Shown: positions 18,286 to 27,308, numbered from the stretch's first letter. The stretch: 64,000 nucleotides of DNA from DASXRU01 sp034665305 (GCA_034665305.1 JAXDFZ010000023.1:65805-129804); one strand, 5' to 3'. A program made the numbers and translations. Notes: a model not told the origin generated them from the sequence alone.

Positions 18286-19209
18286 TCAAGAGTTAATCGT
18301 GCCCATCCGGCCGCGACGATAATCTTCAAATGCCTGATGAATTTCCGTTTCGGTGTTCATGACGAACGGTCCGTAGCGCGCGATTGGTTCATTCAACGGC
18401 TTACCAGCGATTAGCAACACTTCCAGCGTAGTCTTCGCGTCTGCCGAATTCTCGATTCTCACTTCGTCGCCGTCGGGCGCAAACATCACCATTTGTCCGT
18501 CGGCGCCGCGCTCGCCCTCTGCTCCAAACAATCCTGTCCCGTCAACGAGGTAAGCGAAGGCGTTGTAGTCATGCGGTACTTGTTGATTCACCACACCGCC
18601 CGGCTTAATTCGGTAATGCAGATAAATGATTGGCGTGTGCGTCTCGATGACGGCCTTTTCTCCCAACGCTTCGCCGGCGATCACGCTGACACTTACCAGG
18701 CCGTCGGCTGAATTTGCTTTAGGGATTTTCGCGCCTGGAATTTCCTGATAGCGCGGCTTGATCATCTTGTCCCGCTGCGGCAGGTTCACCCAGAGTTGAA
18801 ATCCGTGCATTCGTCCACCGGCACGCAGGAATTCCGGACTGGGCATCTCGCCATGAACGACTCCCGCGCCCGCGGTCATCCACTGCACGTCACCGGATTT
18901 GAGCCGACCCGCATGACCGGCAGAGTCTTTATGCTCCATCTCACCTGCCAACATGTAGGTCACCGTCTCGAAGCCGCGATGCGGATGGTCGGGCGCGCCT
19001 TTCGCTTCACCGGGAGCCACATCCATCGGACCCATCTCATCAAGCAACAGAAACGGATCGAAATCCGAAAATGATGCTTTCGGGAATGGGCGGCGCACCA
19101 GGAATCCACCGCCTTCTAAAGTCTCAATGCTGTTCACGATCCCCGCGACCGTACGTCCTTTATTAACTTGCGTCTCTTCAGTTCGCAATGCTTCTCTCAC
19201 CAGCGACAT
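18286..19209 (-). CDS. Pirin family protein (possible quercetinase-like cupin)
   Basis: Start set at ATG 19209, about 8 nt after GAGAGG; GTG/ATG codons just upstream are too close to that site. The N-terminal cupin holds the pirin signature HPHRGFETVTYMLAGEMEHKDS with metal-ligand histidines, followed by the HGE of GVVHGEMPS. The C-terminal pirin domain (about 180-290) is complete. Bacterial pirins include quercetin 2,3-dioxygenases and redox-responsive proteins. The gene follows the MarR gene by 37 bp and is likely co-transcribed with it. Confidence 0.9.
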   Translation of the reverse strand: MSLVREALRTEETQVNKGRTVAGIVNSIETLEGGGFLVRRPFPKASFSDFDPFLLLDEMGPMDVAPGEAKGAPDHPHRGFETVTYMLAGEMEHKDSAGHAGRLKSGDVQWMTAGAGVVHGEMPSPEFLRAGGRMHGFQLWVNLPQRDKMIKPRYQEIPGAKIPKANSADGLVSVSVIAGEALGEKAVIETHTPIIYLHYRIKPGGVVNQQVPHDYNAFAYLVDGTGLFGAEGERGADGQMVMFAPDGDEVRIENSADAKTTLEVLLIAGKPLNEPIARYGPFVMNTETEIHQAFEDYRRGRMGTINS

Positions 19210-19246
19210 AAACATCACCTCTCTAAAACTAGTATCTTATTTCGAA

Positions 19247-19717
19247 TCACTCAGCGTCCTCTTCACCCAGCGCTGCCGCGCGGTAACCGATCTTTTTCAA
19301 CAGGTTGATCAGCGTCTTGCGCTCTGCTTTTGTCAGGGAAGCAGCCGCAAGTGTCTCCATGTCGCCGGCGTGCTCTCCGTAAATACGCGTGATTAGCTTC
19401 CTTCCTGCGATCGTTAAGTGAACGATCTTCGCCCGACGATCAGTGCCGTGCGCGCGCCGCTCGACCAGTTCCCTCTTTTCCAGGCGGTCAACTGCCACTG
19501 TGATCGAGCCGCTCGTTAGCAGGATCTTTTTCCCTATTTCGTTTACCGGAAGCGGCCCTTTGTGCAGCAACGCTTCGAGTACGGCAAAGTCGCTACCGCA
19601 CATCTCCAAGTCCGTGATGCTCTTTTCCGCATAGGCTTCAACGGACCGCGCAGCCTTCCAGAGAACTAGAAAGACGTGAACCCCGCTGCCGCCCGATAAT
19701 GATTCGAGTTTGGCCAC
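19247..19717 (-). CDS. MarR family transcriptional regulator
   Basis: Start set at GTG 19717, preceded by GGGAAGGGG; an upstream in-frame GTG at 19744 lacks a site. The winged helix-turn-helix is clear: DFAVLEALLHKGPLPVNEIGKKILLTSGSITVAVDRLEKRELVERR, with wing residues HGTDRRAK. It leads the operon with pirin, NmrA and DoxX genes. The promoter upstream overlaps a perfect 12-bp palindrome, so autoregulation is likely. The inducer is unknown; redox or phenolic electrophiles are plausible from the regulated genes. Confidence 0.9.
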   Translation of the reverse strand: MAKLESLSGGSGVHVFLVLWKAARSVEAYAEKSITDLEMCGSDFAVLEALLHKGPLPVNEIGKKILLTSGSITVAVDRLEKRELVERRAHGTDRRAKIVHLTIAGRKLITRIYGEHAGDMETLAAASLTKAERKTLINLLKKIGYRAAALGEEDAE

Positions 19718-19760
19718 TGCTACCCCTTCCCTGCCCCGCGGCACGAACTTGCCTAGTTAG

Positions 19761-19798
19761 CTTGATATCAAGATACGTGAAGTCGAGATAGCTGTCAA
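19761..19798 (-). promoter_or_regulatory. Promoter and operator-like palindrome of the MarR operon
   Basis: On the minus strand TTGACA (19798-19793) and TATCTT (19775-19770) are 17 bp apart. The perfect palindrome CTTGATATCAAG (19761-19772) overlaps the -10 box and initiation zone, as expected for a MarR-type operator that blocks polymerase. Confidence 0.7.
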
Positions 19799-20014
19799 GT
19801 CGCCTGATGGTGTCGATCAGGGGCAGGAGAACGGCGGCCGAAAAGATTGGAGAAGGGCGAAGGCTTACGAAACGGCTGGGGCCTGTCCAGGATAAGACCC
19901 TGCGATCATAAAGGAAATTCAAAGGACTGAAGAAACGAGGTTTTCACTTGGCGTGGCTTGGGCTGCCGAATGCGAAGAAACCGATCTGCCTCGTAACAGA
20001 AAACCAAATCGAAC

Positions 20015-20671
20015 TTACCCGCAAGAGTCCCGAGTTAGTTGCACAATTGCGACAAACTGGCGCGCGCGCTCCGTGATCAATGTGCTGTTACCTTCCCGCA
20101 GGGCTTGGGGGTCGACGAGATCGGCGCCGACGCCGAGGGCCATCGCACCGGCCTTGATGAAGTCGGATGCAGTTCTCAGGGAAACACCGCCGGTAGGGAT
20201 TAATTCAATCTGTGGCAGCGGGGCTTTCAACGCTCTTAGGTAACTGGCGCCACCAACCGCGCCGGCCGGAAAAACCTTCACCGCGTCAGCCCCAGCTTTC
20301 CAGGCACGCACCACCTCCGTCGGCGTCAGAGCGCCGGGGAAAACTGCGACGCCCCGATCGCGGCAGAACCTGATCGTTTCTTCGTTAAGCGCGGGGCTAA
20401 CAATGAATTTTGCGCCGGCCTCGATGCACGCTCGCGCTGTTTCCGGATCGAGAACGGTGCCGGCGCCAATCAACGTTTCATCGCCGTATTCGGCGGCCAA
20501 GATCCGAATCACCTCAACCGCGCCGGGCACGGTCATTGTTATTTCGAGTACATCGAGGCCACCGTCCTTCAAAGCTGCCACCGCGCGCATCGCCTGATCA
20601 GAAGACTCGGCGCGCACGACCGGTATTAAGCCGGTGGAACGAATGCGTTTTAGAACTTCGGGCTTATCCAT
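20015..20671 (-). CDS. eda: 2-dehydro-3-deoxy-6-phosphogluconate aldolase
   Basis: Converts KDPG to pyruvate and glyceraldehyde-3-phosphate in the cytoplasm. From ATG 20671 the protein has 218 residues, normal for the family, with IPVVRA (R20), catalytic Glu43 in LEITMTVPG and Schiff-base Lys132 in DAVKVFPAG. An open frame continues upstream to 20812, but that part is encoded by a palindromic repeat and is rejected. The gene follows KDG kinase with the repeat in between. It closes the uronate pathway of this region. Confidence 0.93.
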   Translation of the reverse strand: MDKPEVLKRIRSTGLIPVVRAESSDQAMRAVAALKDGGLDVLEITMTVPGAVEVIRILAAEYGDETLIGAGTVLDPETARACIEAGAKFIVSPALNEETIRFCRDRGVAVFPGALTPTEVVRAWKAGADAVKVFPAGAVGGASYLRALKAPLPQIELIPTGGVSLRTASDFIKAGAMALGVGADLVDPQALREGNSTLITERARQFVAIVQLTRDSCG

Positions 20672-20682
20672 AATTTGGAGTG

Positions 20683-20820
20683 CGCTAGCAAGCGAGATTT
20701 GGAGTGCGGGGGGCAAGCGATGCGCGACACCGCTTTGGATGTTAGACGTATTCAGGACGCGACCAGCGACAAATATCCAAAGCGCCGTCGCCGCTTCGCT
20801 CTGCCGGCGCACTCCAAAAG
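20683..20820. repeat. MITE-like palindromic element, copy 1 (TTTGGAGTGCG family)
   Basis: A left arm near TTTGGAGTGCG...CCGCTTTGGA (20697-20738) and a right arm CCAAAGCGCCGTCGCCGCTT...GCGCACTCCAAA (20777-20818) are imperfect inverted repeats around an unrelated centre. The same arms recur at 27313-27511 and, more diverged, at 33247-33353. It separates KDG kinase and KDPG aldolase genes. Confidence 0.7.
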
Positions 20821-20821
20821 G

Positions 20822-21919
20822 TTATCGATCGACCCGCGCGGTGCCGCCTTTCATCACTTTCTCTACTTCGGTAAGCGTGGCCATTGTCGTGTCCCCTGGA
20901 GTCGTCATGGCGAGCGCACCGTGCGCAGCGCCGCAATCGACAGCCCACTGCGGTCCCCTGCCGGCGAGCAAACCATAAATCAATCCGGAAGCGAAAGAGT
21001 CTCCGCCGCCAATGCGATCAAGAATTTCCAGGTTCTCGCGCGTGGGCGCTTGATAAAACTGGCTGTCGGCGAAACAGATCGCGCCCCAATCGTTCAGCGT
21101 CGCCGTTCGGGCACGGCGCAAGGTGGTGGCGACTATTTGAAAATTAGGAAACTCGCGAACGGCTCGCTCTATCATTTTCTGAAAGTTAACGACCTCGAGT
21201 TTTGAGTGTTGCGAATCCAGCTCTGCCACTTCGAAACCAAGAGCTGCGGTGAAGTCTTCTTCGTTTCCCAGCATGACATCTATCAGCGGTGCTAGTTCGC
21301 GGTTGACTGCGCGTGCCTGCTCCGATCCACCGATGTCTTTCCAAAGTGAAGCGCGATAGTTCAGATCATAGGAAATGATTGTGCCGCGTCTCCGTGCCGC
21401 TGTCATCGCTTCGAGGGCCACCTGCGGCGTAGTTTCCGACAACGCGCAGAAGATTCCACCGGTATGAAACCAGCGAACTCCTTCGTCGCCGAAAATTCTT
21501 TCCCAGTCGATGTCGCCGGCCTTCAATTGCGACACGGCGGTGTGGCCCCGGTCGGAACAACCGACAGCGGCCCGCAGACCGTAACCACGCTCGGTAAAAT
21601 TCAAGCCATTGCGAATCCGGCGTCCGACGCCATCAAAGCCGAGCCATTTGATGTGTGATTGATCGACGCCGCCCTGATATATGAGATCCTGTACCAGCCG
21701 GCCGACGGGATTCTCCGCGAGCGCGGTCACAATGGTAGTCTCCATTCCGAAACAACGACGCAGGCCGCGAGCTACGTTGTATTCGCCGCCACCTTCCCAG
21801 ACCTGAAAATTACGCGAGGTATGGATGCGACCTTCGCCGGGATCCAAACGCAGCATGACTTCGCCCAGACTGAGAAGGTCCCAGCGGCATTTATCTTTCG
21901 ATTTGATATTGAGACTCAC
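20822..21919 (-). CDS. kdgK: 2-keto-3-deoxygluconate kinase (PfkB family)
   Basis: Phosphorylates KDG to KDPG. The start is taken as GTG 21919, just after AGAGAGG; the 15 codons upstream lie in a repeat. It has 365 residues, with substrate-side GGGEYNVARGL near the N-terminus and the PfkB signature RIGGGDSFASG around residue 305, carrying the catalytic Asp. An insert containing FNFTERGYG-like residues is usual for KDG kinases. It sits directly upstream of the KDPG aldolase gene. Confidence 0.88.
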   Translation of the reverse strand: MSLNIKSKDKCRWDLLSLGEVMLRLDPGEGRIHTSRNFQVWEGGGEYNVARGLRRCFGMETTIVTALAENPVGRLVQDLIYQGGVDQSHIKWLGFDGVGRRIRNGLNFTERGYGLRAAVGCSDRGHTAVSQLKAGDIDWERIFGDEGVRWFHTGGIFCALSETTPQVALEAMTAARRRGTIISYDLNYRASLWKDIGGSEQARAVNRELAPLIDVMLGNEEDFTAALGFEVAELDSQHSKLEVVNFQKMIERAVREFPNFQIVATTLRRARTATLNDWGAICFADSQFYQAPTRENLEILDRIGGGDSFASGLIYGLLAGRGPQWAVDCGAAHGALAMTTPGDTTMATLTEVEKVMKGGTARVDR

Positions 21920-21930
21920 GGAACCTCTCT

Positions 21931-22051
21931 GATTTATCCGCCGATTACGCTGATTACGTAACAATAAATGATGAAGCTACGAGTTACTGCCTAATGCCTT
22001 CCCTCCCGCCTAACTGCTTTTTGCGTAATCGGCGTAATCGGCGGATTAACG
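21931..22051. repeat. Inverted pair of CCGCCGATTACG repeats
   Basis: ATCCGCCGATTACGCTGATT (21936-21955) is matched by its inverse, AATCGGCGTAATCGGCGGAT (22027-22046). The pair brackets about 70 bp in the gap between KDG kinase and the cupin gene. It would form a long hairpin and contributes the false N-terminal extension of the kinase frame. Confidence 0.65.
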
Positions 22052-22065
22052 TCGCAATTCAGCTG

Positions 22066-22416
22066 CTAACCCAAAAAGTCTTCTCGTATCGGGGAGAAGA
22101 TGTCTATCAGGATCACTTCTTCGTCCAGCATCGTCGCTCCATGCCACGCGCCTGGAGGAAAATGAAGCACATCACCGGCTTGAGCGGTTCGTTGTTCGTC
22201 GCCAATCGTAAAAAGCACCCGGCCGCGTTCGACTATGGTCATTTGTTCATGTGGATGATCATGCGCGGGCGTAACGATGTTTGGTCCGATGCGCAGCCGG
22301 CAGATCATCAGGTTTTCCCCAACGATCATTTGCCGCTCGATGCCCGGCTCCAATTGTTCGACCGGAACATTGTCCCAATTTGTGTGTTTTGCTTTTATCT
22401 GTTCAATGGCTGACAT
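22066..22416 (-). CDS. Small single-domain cupin
   Basis: 116 residues from ATG 22416. The cupin motifs are HDHPHEQMTIVERGRVLFTIGDE and PPGAWHGATMLDEEVILIDIF, so the metal-binding histidines and glutamate are present. Such small cupins often accompany uronate catabolism genes (KdgF type convert unsaturated uronates to the linear keto form). KdgF is a tempting name, since this gene sits between a putative lyase and KDG kinase, but I leave it unsymbolised because cupins are functionally broad. Confidence 0.8.
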   Translation of the reverse strand: MSAIEQIKAKHTNWDNVPVEQLEPGIERQMIVGENLMICRLRIGPNIVTPAHDHPHEQMTIVERGRVLFTIGDEQRTAQAGDVLHFPPGAWHGATMLDEEVILIDIFSPIREDFLG

Positions 22417-22464
22417 AGTCGTTTTTTCCAGGTTTAAAGTATCCCAGGATATGAATGTCATTAA

Positions 22465-24480
22465 TCAAACGGTCCCAGAAATCTTCTGGAGTTTGATCGT
22501 CATGCGCCAATGCATACCCTGTTTGGCGGCCAGATGTAAACCTGGCGACTCGTAAATCAAATGAAGCGGTACTCCGCGACGGGCGCCTCGGCCAAGCGCG
22601 CTATCGCCTGGCGTCCAGGCCGAAATGCCGACGGGCCAGTCGGCCTTGACGTTTATTAAGAGACCCGACGTTTCATCCATCAGGATATCTTGACGCTCCG
22701 AGCCCCCTTGCAGCCGGTTGCGATTGAGCGTGCTGGGTAAGGCAACCCACCACCGGTCCAAGGTAATATCTTCCTCTGATCTGATTGTTTCATCACGCGT
22801 CAACGTGGCACCATCGATACGCCAAATCACTTCGCTGGTGATGTGCGGATCGACCAATTCTCCCGACTTGGTACCGAGTTGTGCCCAGCGTCGCCAAACC
22901 ACACGCAGGGACTTGCCATCGGCACCCGGTGTGATTTCGTCGGCGCCATCGGCTGCAACCAGAGTCCTTCCATCAGCCAGTTGCAGGAAGGGTACGAGCG
23001 AGGCATAAACCTGTTCGACTGGATTCGCGAATCCGGCCAAGCCATGCGGCGCCGGCAGATAGTCGGCGACGCCCGGCTTAGTGCCGGTAGTGATGGGCAA
23101 AGTGAAATACAGCGGCCCCTGGCGCACCAGCCAGACTCCGGCCGGTCGCTCACCCTGACGAAAGAACACAAAGCGAGCCACATCCGGGCGCACAATCTCA
23201 GCCGGAAAGGTTGCGACTTGCTCGCGTTTGAGCCCTTTCACGAATCGCGCATGGGCCAACGAGCCTTTGCCAAAAAAATTTATTGTCTGTTGCCATTCGC
23301 GGTCGCGACTAATGTACGAATAGTTACCACGCCCGAAAGCGAAAACAGAAAGCACGTGCGTCTTATCATTGTAATCGCGCCGTAGCCATTCCCATGCCTG
23401 ATAATAAGCCCCAGCCAGTTGCTCGAGCGGCGCCGGGCGGAATTCAGGATGCTCGGCGAGAAAGCCCACGATCTCGAGCGTGTCCATGTAACTAACGACA
23501 CCCATACTTCGACCCCACGCGTAGCCATAGCCGTCGGGCAGAACCAGGTCCCACCACAAACGCATCTGCTCTTTTAGAGAAGGTCGAACCGCTGCGAGAA
23601 TATCTTTCCGATCGGCGCTCTCCGCCGCTTCCCAGACGAACCGCGCGTATTCGTTTGAGTAGCGATCGAAACGGCCCGTCGGCGGTCCATCGTCGGCATA
23701 GAGGCCCTGGTTAAGGAAGGGTCGCGCCGCCCGCGTGATGACACTGTCAACTAACGCCCGATCTTTGAGCAGGCCAAGTTGATAACTGACACTGGCGATA
23801 CGCGCCGCCACTCCCAGATAGTTTTCGGGCAGCTTAATAACTTGCTGTGTCTTTGGATCATAAAAGGCGGAAACGTCGAGGAAGCGCCGCCATTGTTCTC
23901 GTTGCTCCCCGTTGAGGCTCTGCCAAACCGGATTGGTGTCGAGCTTCGCGCCGAAATATCTCAGCGCCAACACTCCATACAATTGGGAGAAACGAGTGCT
24001 CTTCAGGCGGTATTCCAGTAGACCCACTTGGCCGACCTCGCGAGCGAGGTCGTGATCGCCGAGCTTGCTTCTATCAGTCATCGCGGCAAAGGCCCCAATT
24101 GAGTTCATAAAACTGCCCCAGGTGTATTCTCCCGTCGTGCCGGCGCTAAAGACCTTATCGGGCGCAGGTTCGTACGATTTGATTTCGTTCAGATGGGCGG
24201 TCATTTCCTGGGTGAAGAAGTCAGTGACTTCCTTGTCGAACGATGATGTATCAACCCTGGGGGGTGCGGATGAGCGCGAAGGTTGCGCGGTTGCTGCGCG
24301 CGTAGTGAGTAAAAGAAAGAATAGAGCCAGTAGGAGGACCGCACTCAACGAGCCCGCGCCAGCAGGCGACGCAGCGCCAAAGGCGCGAAATTTAATAGCC
24401 TGGGCCATCGGCCCAGGTAGGACCGGTTGAACCTTCCGAGCGCTGAAGGGGCGAAATGATCTTAGAGATAATTTAACCAT
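22465..24480 (-). CDS. Secreted protein of unknown family in the uronate region; possible polysaccharide lyase or hydrolase
   Basis: The frame has 671 codons. A signal segment LSAVLLLALFFLLLTTRAATAQ sits at about residues 45-66. The first 45 residues are encoded by an interspersed repeat and no ribosome-binding site is visible, so the true start is uncertain (24480, 24408 or a TTG near the signal). The body resembles a helical toroid (about 80-400: TGEYTWGSFMNSIGAFAAM, DRYSNEYARFVWEAAE, WAWGRSMGVVSY-type segments) followed by a beta-rich half, the layout of several lyases and GH88/DUF2264-like proteins. I cannot assign a family. It ends 48 bp before the cupin start, in the same direction. Confidence 0.7.
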   Translation of the reverse strand: MVKLSLRSFRPFSARKVQPVLPGPMAQAIKFRAFGAASPAGAGSLSAVLLLALFFLLLTTRAATAQPSRSSAPPRVDTSSFDKEVTDFFTQEMTAHLNEIKSYEPAPDKVFSAGTTGEYTWGSFMNSIGAFAAMTDRSKLGDHDLAREVGQVGLLEYRLKSTRFSQLYGVLALRYFGAKLDTNPVWQSLNGEQREQWRRFLDVSAFYDPKTQQVIKLPENYLGVAARIASVSYQLGLLKDRALVDSVITRAARPFLNQGLYADDGPPTGRFDRYSNEYARFVWEAAESADRKDILAAVRPSLKEQMRLWWDLVLPDGYGYAWGRSMGVVSYMDTLEIVGFLAEHPEFRPAPLEQLAGAYYQAWEWLRRDYNDKTHVLSVFAFGRGNYSYISRDREWQQTINFFGKGSLAHARFVKGLKREQVATFPAEIVRPDVARFVFFRQGERPAGVWLVRQGPLYFTLPITTGTKPGVADYLPAPHGLAGFANPVEQVYASLVPFLQLADGRTLVAADGADEITPGADGKSLRVVWRRWAQLGTKSGELVDPHITSEVIWRIDGATLTRDETIRSEEDITLDRWWVALPSTLNRNRLQGGSERQDILMDETSGLLINVKADWPVGISAWTPGDSALGRGARRGVPLHLIYESPGLHLAAKQGMHWRMTIKLQKISGTV

Positions 24481-24590
24481 TACGTATTTGATCGACAGTT
24501 CTATTTCGCGCCTTCAGCGCTTCAGAACCCATTGAATCCTCACCTGGGGCGTTGCCCCCAGGCTGAAACATTCCGCGCCTTTGGCGCTGA
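24374..24590. repeat. Inverted pair of palindromic repeats (GCGCCAAAGGCGCG / CCTGGG...CCCAGG)
   Basis: Copy one (24374-24452) reads GCGCCAAAGGCGCG, a CCTGGGCC-ATC-GGCCCAGG hairpin and GCGCTGAAGGGGCG. Copy two (about 24504-24590) is the inverse, with CACCTGGGGC / GCCCCCAGG and CGCGCCTTTGGCGC. Copy one overlaps the annotated 5' end of the 671-codon gene. Confidence 0.7.
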
Positions 24591-24610
24591 GGCCATGACG
24601 GAAACTTCCC

Positions 24611-25372
24611 TCACCTTCCCATCCAACCACCGTCAACCAACAGCACGTGTCCATTGATATAGTCGCTCGCCGCTGAACACAGAAACACAGCCGCACCGAC
24701 CAGGTCCTCAGGCTCACCCCAACGCCCCGCCGGGATTCGTTCGAGTATCTGCCGGTTGCGCGTCTCGTCCTCTTGCAAGGCTTTCGTATTATCGGTCCGC
24801 ATATAGCCGGGAGCGATCGCATTCACGTTAATATTCTTAGCGGCCCATTCGTTTGCCAGTGCCTTAGTCAATTGCGCCACGCCGCCTTTCGAGGCTGCAT
24901 AAGCCGGAACTGTAAGTCCCCCTTGAAACGAGAGTAGTGAAGCAATGTTAAGGATCTTTCCGCCACCCCTCTGGATCATATGCCGGCCTGCCAGCTGGGC
25001 CATCCTGAAGACACTGGAGAGATTAACTTCGATTACCGTCGCCCAATCTTCCTCTGAATACTCGGTCGCCGGAGCGCGGCGTATCGTCCCGGCATTGTTA
25101 ACCAGAATGTCGAGTTGGCCGAAGTGGTCGATAGTACTTTCAATCAAACGTCGCGGTGTGCCGCTGTCGCTCAGATCACCGGTCAGCGCAAATGCTTTTC
25201 GACCGGCTTTGATTACCGCGGCGCAAGTGCCTTCCGGCGCATGCGTATTGCCATGGCAAGCAACGTCCGCGCCGGCTTCCGCCAGTCCGATCGCGATGGC
25301 TCGTCCGAGTCCGGTCGAAGCGCCGGTCACCAACGCCACCCTGCCGTTTAGTTTGAAGGCTTCGAGGATCAA
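24611..25372 (-). CDS. kduD: 2-dehydro-3-deoxy-D-gluconate 5-dehydrogenase
   Basis: SDR enzyme that reduces 2,5-diketo-3-deoxygluconate to KDG. 253 residues with TGASTGLGRAI, NNAGTIRRAPA, NIASLLSFQGG, catalytic Y158/K162 in YAASKGG and the near-invariant KduD tail IPAGRWGEPEDLVGAAVFL...GWMGR. The start is a TTG overlapping the transporter stop by 4 bp (TTGA) behind AAGGAG, indicating translational coupling. Confidence 0.93.
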   Translation of the reverse strand: MILEAFKLNGRVALVTGASTGLGRAIAIGLAEAGADVACHGNTHAPEGTCAAVIKAGRKAFALTGDLSDSGTPRRLIESTIDHFGQLDILVNNAGTIRRAPATEYSEEDWATVIEVNLSSVFRMAQLAGRHMIQRGGGKILNIASLLSFQGGLTVPAYAASKGGVAQLTKALANEWAAKNINVNAIAPGYMRTDNTKALQEDETRNRQILERIPAGRWGEPEDLVGAAVFLCSAASDYINGHVLLVDGGWMGR

Positions 25373-26763
25373 GCCGCTCCTTGTTGTTCAACTCTTGCCG
25401 GTGCAAACCGCGGCACCAACAGATGGACCACCAGCAACGCGATCAGGTAGGCTGAACCCGCAATGATGAAAATCGGCAGATAACTTCCGGTCCATTCCAG
25501 CACGTAACCGACCACCTTGGCGATTAACATACCGCCAACCGCCCCTGCCATTCCGCCAATGCCGACAACAGAGCCCACGGCACGGCGCGGAAATAGATCG
25601 GACGTCATCGTAAAGACATTAGCCGACCAGCCCTGGTGCGCCGAGGCGGCCAGTCCAATGAGCGCGACCGCAACCCAAATATTCGAGGTCTGCGAAACAA
25701 ATACGATCGGCACTACGCAAAGTGCGCAAATCAACATCGCAGTCTTACGCGCTGCGTTGATGGTCCAGCCGCGCTTGATCAGCGTCGAAGACAGCCACCC
25801 GCCGCCGACGCTACCAATGTCAGCCGCGAGATAAATCACGACCAGGGGCAAACCGAAACTGGTAATGCTGTCCGCAGGAACGTGATATTGATCGTGCAGG
25901 AAACCGGGGATCCAGAACAAATAAAACCACCAGACCGGATCGGTCATGAACTTAGCCACCGCGAAGGCCCAGGTTTGACGATGAGGGATTAGTCGCAACC
26001 ATGGAATCCTTGTTGCCGGCTCAGCAGGATCGCTATTGATATGATCCAGTTCCGGCTTTTTCACCCGCCGATGTTCATGCGGTTTACGGTAGAGCGCAAT
26101 CCACGCGACCAGCCAAATGAACCCGAGCGCCCCGGTGATGATGAACGCCCAGCGCCAACCAAAGTGCCCGGCGATAAACGGGACGCTCAGCGGAGTAACG
26201 ATCGCGCCCACATTCGTGCCAGCGTTAAAGATGCCCGTCGCCAGCGCCCGCTCCTTCTTTGGAAACCACTCGGCTACCGTTTTTATCGAGGCCGGAAAGT
26301 TTCCTGACTCGCCCAGACCGAGAGCAAACCGGGCGGCGCCAAAGCCCATGACCGAACTCGCCAACGAGTGGGCCATCGCCGCTAAACTCCAGAAAAGGAC
26401 CGCAAACGAGAAACCTTTGCGCGTGCCAAAGCGATCCATCAGGCGACCCATCAGGATGAAGCCCAACGCATACGCCGCTTGAAACCAGAAAACGATGTTG
26501 CTGTAAGCAATCTCGTCCCAGCCAAGTTCGGTCTTTAGAGTCGGCTTGAGAATGCCGATTACCTGGCGGTCAACATAGTTAATAGTGGCAGCGAAGAAGA
26601 GCAGCGCGCAGATCGTCCAGCGATACCGGCCGATGCGGGCATTCACATTTTCCAAAACTGCGACGGCGCCTCTGGAGCCGTTGGCACCCGCCGGGATTTG
26701 CGGTCCCACGTTACGCAGAGAGCCGGCAGACGATGCAGCTGGTTCAGCGGTTTGTTCTTTCAT
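25369..26763 (-). CDS. MFS hexuronate-type transporter (ACS family)
   Basis: 464 residues with about 12 hydrophobic helices and hallmark segments ATINYVDRQVIGILKP, GRLMDRFGTRKGF, LGLGESGNFPASIKTVAEWFPKKERA and DPVWWFYLFWIPGFL, all typical of ExuT/hexuronate carriers. An extra N-terminal stretch of about 45 residues precedes the first helix. ATG overlaps the cupin stop by 4 bp, and the stop overlaps kduD. Substrate inferred as a hexuronate or its deoxy-keto product. Confidence 0.9.
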   Translation of the reverse strand: MKEQTAEPAASSAGSLRNVGPQIPAGANGSRGAVAVLENVNARIGRYRWTICALLFFAATINYVDRQVIGILKPTLKTELGWDEIAYSNIVFWFQAAYALGFILMGRLMDRFGTRKGFSFAVLFWSLAAMAHSLASSVMGFGAARFALGLGESGNFPASIKTVAEWFPKKERALATGIFNAGTNVGAIVTPLSVPFIAGHFGWRWAFIITGALGFIWLVAWIALYRKPHEHRRVKKPELDHINSDPAEPATRIPWLRLIPHRQTWAFAVAKFMTDPVWWFYLFWIPGFLHDQYHVPADSITSFGLPLVVIYLAADIGSVGGGWLSSTLIKRGWTINAARKTAMLICALCVVPIVFVSQTSNIWVAVALIGLAASAHQGWSANVFTMTSDLFPRRAVGSVVGIGGMAGAVGGMLIAKVVGYVLEWTGSYLPIFIIAGSAYLIALLVVHLLVPRFAPARVEQQGAA

Positions 26764-27308
26764 GGTTTCTGGCTCAGCACACCAGGCTTTGGCGCCCCCG
26801 GCTTTAGCGGATCCTCATAAACCTTTATCAGGATCATGGTGAAGTCTTGGTTGGCGGTGCTGCGCTGGTGCGGCGTGCCGCGCGGCACGACTATTAGATC
26901 GCCTTTGGTGATTTCCAAAGTTTTGCCGTCAATGATTGTTGAACTGCGCCATTCGCCCGGCTCGATCTCTTTGGGTGCGTCCAGTTTGCCGCCGAGCACC
27001 AGCGTGGCCGATCCTTCCAGCACGTAATAGACATCGTCCGAAGCGTCGTGCAGTTCGGCCGCCGCGCCGGTCTTGTTATTCTCATGCTGCACCGCCACGC
27101 GCAGTTCCATGCCGGCGCTGTCGATCAGCTCTTCAGTCTTATTGCCGGGTTTTAGTTTTTCTTTCAGACCGTTCAGCGATTGGGCCGGCATGAAAATAAT
27201 CGGGCGCGTTGCTTCCGACGGTTTGCGTTGCGGGCCTTGCGCGGAGACAAAAATACAAATAGCGGGAAGAACCAAAACACTCCCTATTATTTGACGAATC
27301 GCTTTCAT
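26760..27308 (-). CDS. Secreted cupin-domain protein
   Basis: From ATG 27308, 8 nt after GGAG, the product has 182 residues and a signal peptide ending at VSAQG. The cupin core covers AAAELHDASDDVYYVLEGSATLVLGG and VPRGTPHQRS. An exported cupin in a uronate operon could process a sugar acid or bind metal in the periplasm; no activity can be assigned. It precedes the transporter with a 4-bp overlap. Confidence 0.82.
   Translation of the reverse strand: MKAIRQIIGSVLVLPAICIFVSAQGPQRKPSEATRPIIFMPAQSLNGLKEKLKPGNKTEELIDSAGMELRVAVQHENNKTGAAAELHDASDDVYYVLEGSATLVLGGKLDAPKEIEPGEWRSSTIIDGKTLEITKGDLIVVPRGTPHQRSTANQDFTMILIKVYEDPLKPGAPKPGVLSQKP

Noticed and set aside
20672..20812. Extended N-terminus of the KDPG aldolase
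   Set aside because: The extra 47 codons are encoded by the palindromic repeat and the remaining protein already has the normal family length.
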